NCBI RefSeq assembly: GCF_007988905.1
Contig: NZ_BJVA01000005.1
Coordinates: forward strand, 120,498-184,497
Direction of reading: 5' to 3'
Length of the DNA stretch: 64,000 nt
DNA from: Gluconobacter kanchanaburiensis NBRC 103587
GTDB taxonomy: Bacteria; Pseudomonadota; Alphaproteobacteria; Acetobacterales; Acetobacteraceae
Below the pieces are notes generated by a model. The model worked only from the letters and a program-made list of their open reading frames with translations. It did no database searches and was not told the DNA's origin. Below, piece after piece: positions 58,634 through 64,000 of the stretch. The position numbers and the translations under genes are program-made. Numbering within the stretch: the first letter of the stretch is position 1; each line of letters begins with the position of its first letter.

Positions 58634-58657
58634 GGAGAACCTCCAAAATACAATGAA

Positions 58658-58685
58658 AGGTGTTTCAGCCTGGACCGAAACACCT
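58658..58685 (-). promoter_or_regulatory. Stem-loop in fusA leader
   Basis: Perfect 9-bp stem AGGTGTTTC/GAAACACCT with a 10-base loop, 25 bases before the GTG start and close to the GGAGG site. Confidence 0.45.
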
Positions 58686-58803
58686 CCGCTGCGGCCCTGT
58701 GAAAGGACCGAACCTGATTTATCCCAGTGGCGGCTGAATGACCCAGACCGCCATGGTTTTCAAGAGCAATCTTGTTACCGGACTGATGTTCGGCAAAAAT
58801 TCC

Positions 58804-59106
58804 TCAGGCGGTCTGGGCAGCCTTGCGTTCCTGAACGCGGAGGATACGGCGCTTGATGACCTGGGCTTCCGTCGGAAGCTTGCGGTTCGGCGTACCCAGC
58901 AGGAACGAATCCAGCCCACCGTTGTGCTCAACCGTGCGGATACCCTTGGTGGAGAGGCGCATACGCACCGAAGCACCAAGAATATCGGAGATCAGCGTGG
59001 TCTCCTGCAGGTTCGGGAGAAAACGACGGCGGGACTTGTTATTGGCGTGGCTGACGTTGTTGCCCGTCAGCACGCCCTTGCCCGTGATCTGGCAACGGCG
59101 AGACAT
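58804..59106 (-). CDS. rpmB: 50S ribosomal protein L28
   Basis: 100 residues, with [33 protein letters not shown] and a basic C-terminus. It lacks the Cys pair of zinc-type L28 except Cys 5. It sits alone between the Atm1-type exporter and fusA; no clear terminator follows. Confidence 0.96.
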   Translation of the reverse strand: MSRRCQITGKGVLTGNNVSHANNKSRRRFLPNLQETTLISDILGASVRMRLSTKGIRTVEHNGGLDSFLLGTPNRKLPTEAQVIKRRILRVQERKAAQTA

Positions 59107-59177
59107 GGTGGTACTTTCCTCGATGCTGGATGACGCAGGACAGCGAGGTCCGGCGTGTTCCGTAAATCAGGCGCGGC

Positions 59178-61028
59178 TTATGACGTATGGCGGGGGGCTT
59201 CGTCAACCCCCGAGGCCTGTCCAACGACGTTTTCACCGGCCTGTGCAGCCCACATTGCGGCATAATGACCACCTGCGGACAGCAGTTCCATGTGACTTCC
59301 CTGCTCCACGATGCGTCCGGCGTCAAGTACCACGATGCGACTGGCGTCCTGTACGGTTGACAGGCGATGCGCCACGATCACTGTCGTCCGGGCCTCGGAC
59401 AGGGCAGTCAGTTCACGCTGGATGGCAGCTTCCGTACGCGTATCCAGAGCGCTGGTGGCCTCATCCAGAAGCAGGATGCGCGGATCTTTCAGAATCACGC
59501 GTGCTATGGCTACCCGCTGTTTTTCACCGCCGGACAGTTTCAGTCCACGCTCCCCCACGACCGTCTCATATCCATCGGGAAGAGCACGGATGAACACGTC
59601 GATCTGCGCGCTCCGGGCCGCCTTTTCAATATCGTCCCCAGAGGCCTGAAGATCACCGTAACCGATATTTTCGCCGATACTGGAATTGAAGAGGACAGTA
59701 TCCTGCGGGACCGTTCCAATAATGTGCTGAACATCGGCAGGAGCGATCTCGCGCAGATCATGTCCGTCAATCAGCACACAGCCTTCCGTCGGATCATAAG
59801 CCCGGGTCAGCAGTCGCCCGAGCGTCGATTTTCCGGATCCCGTATGACCAACAATGGCCAGCGACGTCCCGGCCGGCACAGTAATGGAGATGTCATGCAG
59901 AATCTGACGACCAGGGCTGTAGCCGAAAGAGACATGCCGGAATTCTACGGAAGCCGGACCGGCCTCCGATAATCTGCCGGGCAGATGCACGGCCTCAGGA
60001 GCCCGGATAATTTCGGAACGGATGCCCAGAAGCTCCAGATAGTTTTCCAGATCGACCCGTGCATTTCGCCAACCTGCGCTCACATAATTCAGCGCCCCGA
60101 CAGAGGAATAAAGACCGCTCAGATAACTCCCGATCAGCACAAACTGCGCGACAGCCAGACGGTGGATCACGATATCATGCGCCGCCATGGCCAGAAGCGT
60201 CGTGGTTGTAGCGGCAATCAGAACGCCACGGCTGATCTGGGAAAGGCTGACATAGCGCTGAAGGCTGATTTCGGCCTGCCTCAGGTCCATACGTGCAGCA
60301 TTGTAGCGGTCGATCTCGTGAGCCTGATTGGCAAAGCTGCGGACCGTTTCGAAATTCAGAATGCTGTCCACGAGCCGGTGCTGGGCCTGATTGCTGGCCT
60401 TGTTGCGCGCACGCCGGGCTGTCATCCGCAGTCTGGTGAAGACATAAGAGACCATGGAATACAGACCTAGAGCCACCAGCAGCAGACAGACATACCGCCA
60501 GTCGAATATCTTCAGAATGACGGTCAGGGTCATGAGAAGTTCGATGACGTTAGGCAAGACGTTGAACAGCACAAGGGACAGCAGGGTCCCTACGGCGTCC
60601 GCCCCGCGATCGAGTGTCCGCGTCAGGGCCCCTGTCTGACGATCCAGATGAAACCGGACACTCAGGTCATGGAGATGGCTTAGCCCCAGAACCGCAACAC
60701 GCCGTTGAAGATCCGTTTCGACAGGCTTGACCAGCAGTTCCCGCAATGGGGTCGCCAGACCAGAAACAATCCGGATGACGGCATATTGACTTATAAGCCA
60801 TGCAGGCACCGCAAGCAGCGCCTCAGGCTGCGACAGGCTGCTGACCATGCGACTGAAGAGCCAAGGGGTGGCAACTGCGGTGCCACTTTCCACAAGCAAC
60901 AGGACAAGGGCAATCCCGATACGCGTGGCGTCCGGCCAGAGCTTCTCGGGTCGGATCAGCGGCCACAAGCGACGCAGGGAGAGGATGCCGGAATTCGATT
61001 CGGTATCAGAAGACGTAATCAGAGACAT
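59178..61028 (-). CDS. Atm1-type ABC exporter (fused permease-ATPase)
   Basis: 616 residues: a six-helix exporter domain (about 30-320) and ATPase domain with Walker A GHTGSGKSTLGR, signature KLSGGEKQR, Walker B ILLLDEATSALD and switch AHRLST. Segments LRELLVKPVETDLQRR and LSVRFHLDRQTGALTRTLDRG match Atm1/HMT1 exporters, which move glutathione-linked sulfur or metal compounds. That fits a role next to Fe-S metabolism, though the suf operon is 9 kb away. ATG 61028 is used (MSLITSS). Confidence 0.88.
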   Translation of the reverse strand: MSLITSSDTESNSGILSLRRLWPLIRPEKLWPDATRIGIALVLLLVESGTAVATPWLFSRMVSSLSQPEALLAVPAWLISQYAVIRIVSGLATPLRELLVKPVETDLQRRVAVLGLSHLHDLSVRFHLDRQTGALTRTLDRGADAVGTLLSLVLFNVLPNVIELLMTLTVILKIFDWRYVCLLLVALGLYSMVSYVFTRLRMTARRARNKASNQAQHRLVDSILNFETVRSFANQAHEIDRYNAARMDLRQAEISLQRYVSLSQISRGVLIAATTTTLLAMAAHDIVIHRLAVAQFVLIGSYLSGLYSSVGALNYVSAGWRNARVDLENYLELLGIRSEIIRAPEAVHLPGRLSEAGPASVEFRHVSFGYSPGRQILHDISITVPAGTSLAIVGHTGSGKSTLGRLLTRAYDPTEGCVLIDGHDLREIAPADVQHIIGTVPQDTVLFNSSIGENIGYGDLQASGDDIEKAARSAQIDVFIRALPDGYETVVGERGLKLSGGEKQRVAIARVILKDPRILLLDEATSALDTRTEAAIQRELTALSEARTTVIVAHRLSTVQDASRIVVLDAGRIVEQGSHMELLSAGGHYAAMWAAQAGENVVGQASGVDEAPRHTS

Positions 61029-61076
61029 AAACCGACTATTGGAAGTGTCACGGATGCTTTGCAAATCAAGCCCTGC

Positions 61077-61937
61077 ATGCAACATGTCAGGACTGTGTCT
61101 GATAAATCTCCCATCTCATCACCCTCCCCTTTTCTTCGACATATCACCGCATGCAACAGCGCGGTGCTTCCCGGAGACCGCTTGGCATTTTTATGTCAGG
61201 GAAGGCAGATAGGCTGGATCGCTCCCCCGATCGCTCAGGTGCTTGAAACTCTAGGCCTGAAACGGGATCGGAATTTTGGGGTAGCCCTCGGAGCAGAGCT
61301 TCTGCCACTCTCCCGGACCCTGCGCGACCTAGGGCTCTACACCTCCCATGACGAACTCTTCGATGTCCGTGATGAAAATGGCATCGTGCTGGGTCAGGTC
61401 GATCGCGGCGCCATCCCCGTTCTGGGGCTCGCGGCCGAAGGCGTGCATCTGAACGGGCTTGTCGAACGCGAAGACGGACTTTTTCTCTGGGTGGCCCGTC
61501 GCAGCATGAACAAGCGACTGGACCCTGGAAAGCTGGATCATCTTGTTGCGGGCGGAATGAGCGCGGGTCTGGACCCACAGACCACAGTCATCAAGGAAGC
61601 GCAGGAGGAAGCCGGCATTCCCGCTCCGCTTGCCGCAACGGCAAAAGCGGTCAGCCGGATCGCATATGCCCTTGAGCGACCGGAGGGACTACGGCGTGAC
61701 GTCCTACACTGCTACGACCTTTCGCTGCCAGAAGACTTCATCCCCATAGCGGAAGACGGTGAAGTGGAAAGCTTCCACCTCCTACCGATCCAGGACGTCA
61801 TGACACTTGTCAGAGACACCGATGACTTCAAGTTCAACGTCAATCTCGTTCTGATCGACCTGTTCGTCCGTCGCAATCTTTTCACGCCTGAAACGGCGGC
61901 TGCCCTTCGACAGGCCCTTTCAGGCAAAACGGCATGA
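61077..61937 (+). CDS. Nudix hydrolase with N-terminal DUF4743-like domain
   Basis: 286 residues. The N-terminal half resembles DUF4743, the domain preceding Nudix in thiamine-diphosphate-related hydrolases of the Tnr3 type. The Nudix box reads GGMSAGLDPQTTVIKEAQEEAGI-like (key part VIKEAQEEAGI near 190), keeping the E-x-x-E-E-x-G core. Possible substrates are oxidised thiamine diphosphates, by family only. The start is ATG 61077 or GTG 61095. It is coupled (ATGA) to the downstream lipoprotein and divergent from the ABC exporter. Confidence 0.82.
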   Translation: MQHVRTVSDKSPISSPSPFLRHITACNSAVLPGDRLAFLCQGRQIGWIAPPIAQVLETLGLKRDRNFGVALGAELLPLSRTLRDLGLYTSHDELFDVRDENGIVLGQVDRGAIPVLGLAAEGVHLNGLVEREDGLFLWVARRSMNKRLDPGKLDHLVAGGMSAGLDPQTTVIKEAQEEAGIPAPLAATAKAVSRIAYALERPEGLRRDVLHCYDLSLPEDFIPIAEDGEVESFHLLPIQDVMTLVRDTDDFKFNVNLVLIDLFVRRNLFTPETAAALRQALSGKTA

Positions 61938-62380
61938 AAAGGGCCGCACCTCTGCTGCTTGGAATAGTCCCGCTTCTTGGGGGATGCATTGTGCCGGTCA
62001 ACGTTACGCCCAATCTGTGTCGCCAGATCCCGACCCAAGACACAGTGCAGATCCGGCTGATGTTCGGTCTGGGCAAGCCGGACGGCCATATGATCAGCGA
62101 AGACGAATGGCAGGCGTTTATAGACAGCGACATCACTCCGCGCTTTCCATCCGGTTTCACCATGATAGGGACAGAGGGCCGCTGGTATGACGCCGCCAGT
62201 CATAAAATCATACGGGAGCCCTCACGGATCGTATGGATCGTGGCACCAGCCTCAGACCGCAACCTTCAGCCGTATCTCAAGGCGATCCGTCAGAATTACC
62301 AGATCCGCTTTCAGCAGGATGCCGTCGGGCTGGCGATCCAGTCCGGTTGCTCTTCATTTGACAGCGTTCCCGTGGAATAG
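61934..62380 (+). CDS. DUF3574 lipoprotein
   Basis: 148 residues. Lipobox PLLGGC with the lipidated Cys at 18, so it is envelope-anchored. The mature domain has VQIRLMFGLGKPDG, MISEDEWQAFIDSDITPRFP and REPSRIVWIV, fitting DUF3574, a family without known function. It overlaps the Nudix stop by four bases. Confidence 0.8.
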   Translation: MKRAAPLLLGIVPLLGGCIVPVNVTPNLCRQIPTQDTVQIRLMFGLGKPDGHMISEDEWQAFIDSDITPRFPSGFTMIGTEGRWYDAASHKIIREPSRIVWIVAPASDRNLQPYLKAIRQNYQIRFQQDAVGLAIQSGCSSFDSVPVE

Positions 62381-62503
62381 TCCTTCCATACGGAACAGCA
62401 TTTCCCAGGTGCTAGCACTTTCATTCATCCGAACTTCTCTCGTCGGTGCGGACCTGCCCTGCGTCGGACGACAGTTCAGGCATGTCTTCACGCCGGAATT
62501 CTC

Positions 62504-63802
62504 ATGACCGATCCCTCTTCTCACCTCTCTCGCGATCCCATCACGGTAGAAGCATCCGCCTCCACAGGAACGATCCAGCGGCGCGCCAGGGGCTTTCTAG
62601 CTCTCTTCTTCGTTGCCATCGGGCTCTACACGCTTAAGGGCTTTCTCCCGGCTCTCCTGTGGGGCTGCGTATTCGCGATTTCAATCTGGCCCCTCTACCG
62701 GCGCGCCGAACTGCGTTTTGGCCGCAGCGATTGGCTGCCAATGATCTTCACCCTCGCAGTCGCCCTGATTTTTCTCGTGCCGGTTTCACTTGTGGGCGTG
62801 AAAGTCGCGGATGAAGCGCGGAGCGCGCTGGAATGGATTGACGACGTCCGGAATAACGGGATCCCCATGCCCGAATGGGTCCCTCACCTTCCTTTCCTGT
62901 CAGCTCAGGCCACAAACTGGTGGCAGAACCATATGACGAGCCCACAACGCCTCTCCCATCTGCTTCATTCCGTCGACGTCGGGCACGGAATGCAGATGAC
63001 CCGGCAAGTCGGTTCGCAGCTTGCACGTCGGGGCACCCTTTTCGCCTTCTCGCTGCTGACGCTCTTCTTCCTGCTCAAGGATGGCGACAGCGTCATTCGC
63101 AAATGCCTCCTGGGGTCGCAGAGGCTGTTTGGCGAGCAGGGAGAAAGCCTTGCCAAGCAGATCATCTCGTCCGTCCATGGAACGCTGGCCGGGCTGGTCC
63201 TCGTCGGGCTGGGAGAAGGTGCAATCATGGGTATCACCTATATGGCTACCGGAGCACCGCAGCCATTACTGTTCGCAATGGTCACAGCGGTGGCAGCCAT
63301 GATCCCATTCCTTGCATGGCCGACCGTCGGACTCGTCGCCCTGTTGCTTCTGGCGAAAAGCAGCATGGTCGGAGCAATCGTTGTCATGGCGATCGGCTCA
63401 GTCGTCATTTTTATCGCGGATCACTTCATCCGTCCGGCCCTGATTGGCGGAAGCACAGAAATGCCGTTTCTGTGGGTTCTTCTGGGAATTCTGGGAGGCG
63501 CCGAAACCTGGGGGCTTCTGGGGCTGTTCCTTGGTCCGGCCATTATGGCCGCGCTCCATCTGCTGTGGACACTCTGGACAGAGGTCATCTCTATGCGGAA
63601 AATACAAAAGATTAAGAGGAGATTTACCGCAGGACTGGTCGGGCAGGCGGGATTCGAACCCACGACCCCCAGTCCCCCAGACTGGTGCGCTACCAGGCTG
63701 CGCTACTGCCCGTTGTCCTGCGGTGGCGGTGGTGTAGCAGCCTCCCGCCTCCACCGCAATGGGCATCCTGATCAGACAGGCAGAAGATTTCTCAAATTCT
63801 GA
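62504..63802 (+). CDS. Second AI-2E family permease, C-terminus runs into antisense tRNA-Pro
   Basis: 432 residues by reading frame, with about 375 that look like the family: hydrophobic segments LALFFVAIGLYTLKGFLP, MIFTLAVALIFLVPVSLVG, then LLTLFFLLKDGD, the DHFIRPALIGGSTEMP motif and LGGAETWGLLGLFLGPAIMAAL. After KIQKIKRRF the frame enters tRNA-Pro on the other strand (GLVGQAGFEPTTPSPP) and stops only at 63802, adding about 55 non-family residues. The permease is about as long as the first paralogue at 11751 without this tail. The substrate is unknown. Confidence 0.8.
   Translation: MTDPSSHLSRDPITVEASASTGTIQRRARGFLALFFVAIGLYTLKGFLPALLWGCVFAISIWPLYRRAELRFGRSDWLPMIFTLAVALIFLVPVSLVGVKVADEARSALEWIDDVRNNGIPMPEWVPHLPFLSAQATNWWQNHMTSPQRLSHLLHSVDVGHGMQMTRQVGSQLARRGTLFAFSLLTLFFLLKDGDSVIRKCLLGSQRLFGEQGESLAKQIISSVHGTLAGLVLVGLGEGAIMGITYMATGAPQPLLFAMVTAVAAMIPFLAWPTVGLVALLLLAKSSMVGAIVVMAIGSVVIFIADHFIRPALIGGSTEMPFLWVLLGILGGAETWGLLGLFLGPAIMAALHLLWTLWTEVISMRKIQKIKRRFTAGLVGQAGFEPTTPSPPDWCATRLRYCPLSCGGGGVAASRLHRNGHPDQTGRRFLKF
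63636..63712 (-). tRNA. tRNA-Pro (anticodon GGG)
   Basis: 77 bases including encoded CCA. Acceptor CGGGCAG, anticodon arm CCAGT-CTGGGGG-ACTGG giving GGG, T-arm GTGGGTTCGAATCCCGC. It overlaps the end of the plus-strand permease frame and follows the coiled-coil gene on the minus strand. Confidence 0.97.
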
Positions 63803-64000
63803 AGCTCTTCGAGAATTTCCCGCAGTTCTGACCGCAGAAGGCCGTTCTCCGCCTCGGTCTTCTCCAGTGTATTGAAAAGAAGCTCGTTTTCATCACGCAA
63901 AGTGACGACGAGGGCAGAATCGGCGGCTTCGGCTTCGGCTTCGGCTTCGGCTTCGGCTTCGGCTTCGGCTTCGGCTTCGGCTTCGGCTTCGGCTTCGGCT
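63772..64000 (-). CDS. Coiled-coil protein with (Glu-Ala)n tract, 3' end only
   Basis: The minus-strand frame is open from the right edge to TGA at 63772-63774, so about 75 C-terminal residues are visible. The first part is a Glu-Ala dipeptide repeat coded by GAAGCC units; the rest (LRDENELLFNTLEKTEAENG, LRSELREILEELQNLRNLL) is a leucine-heptad coiled coil ending in LLPV. No family recognised. The repeat may extend beyond the window. Confidence 0.65.
   Translation of the reverse strand, partial: AEAEAEAEAEAEAEAEAEAEAEAEAADSALVVTLRDENELLFNTLEKTEAENGLLRSELREILEELQNLRNLLPV
63925..64000. repeat. Hexanucleotide tandem repeat (GGCTTC)n
   Basis: At least 12.7 perfect copies of GGCTTC, running to the window edge. 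On the minus strand it codes Glu-Ala repeats in the coiled-coil gene. Copy-number changes keep the reading frame. Confidence 0.95.

Noticed and set aside
56585..58702. Plus-strand open frame of 705 codons opposite fusA
   Set aside because: It lies exactly antisense to EF-G, has no family features, and is the common mirror frame of a high-GC gene with biased codon use.
60705..61076. Upstream extension of the Nudix frame
   Set aside because: Antisense to the ABC exporter; no match to the Nudix N-domain.
63925..64000. Possible CRISPR array from the terminal repeat
   Set aside because: The unit is six bases with no spacers; it is a simple tandem repeat.

Overview
The window looks like ordinary, gene-dense core chromosome of an alphaproteobacterium, most likely an acetic acid bacterium (Acetobacteraceae, Gluconobacter-like). 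This assignment is inferred from overall gene similarity, a moderately high GC content, a SUF-only Fe-S operon headed by an Rrf2 regulator, a double cold-shock-domain protein, a short ProRS without an editing insert, and a Bpt-type leucyltransferase. No database search was possible. I see no rRNA, prophage, insertion sequence, CRISPR array or defence island.

Layout. 0-2.9 kb: the 3' part of an EAL-domain protein, an LpxR-like outer-membrane lipid A deacylase, and a two-domain cold-shock protein. 2.9-6.0 kb: a tight minus-strand operon kdsB-pheA-dapA-smpB. 6.0-9.6 kb: a HisN-like phosphatase, serA behind a two-hairpin leader, and a broken comM. 9.6-15.8 kb: metC-sseA (sulfur amino acids), an AI-2E family permease coupled to an EEP-type phosphohydrolase, cardiolipin synthase, and bpt. 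15.8-21.2 kb: parC, a small unknown lipoprotein, recO, and rpsB-tsf with a strong terminator-like hairpin between them. 21.4-31.5 kb: a seven-gene minus-strand run birA-coaX-rnj-proS-lolC-lolD-dnaE behind tRNA-Val. 31.6-38.4 kb: the proteostasis cluster tig-clpP-clpX-lon-hup behind tRNA-Leu. 38.5-44.5 kb: nnr, a small membrane protein, a DEAD-box helicase with an AT-hook-like N-terminal tail, and an Fe-S RNA methyltransferase. 44.4-50.3 kb: the complete SUF operon (Rrf2 regulator-sufB-sufC-sufD-sufS-sufT-sufA). 50.5-56.4 kb: a DUF445 membrane protein, a divergent PEP-carboxylase-like protein, and a secreted S10 carboxypeptidase. 56.5-64 kb: fusA, rpmB, an Atm1-type ABC exporter, a Nudix protein, a DUF3574 lipoprotein, a second AI-2E permease that reads into tRNA-Pro, and the 3' end of a coiled-coil gene containing a hexanucleotide repeat.

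Functional themes are translation and protein quality control, Fe-S biogenesis with the Atm1-type exporter nearby, envelope maintenance (KdsB, LolCD, Cls, LpxR-like protein), and amino-acid synthesis (PheA, DapA, SerA, MetC, possibly HisN). No gap between genes exceeds about 300 bases.

I found no clearly new multi-gene system. The most interesting items are single-locus oddities: comM disrupted by an internal deletion and frameshift, the AT-hook-tailed helicase, the PEP-carboxylase-like protein lacking catalytic residues, the Glu-to-Lys change in the EAL domain, the permease that translates through an antisense tRNA, the (GGCTTC)n tract, and several structured leaders.
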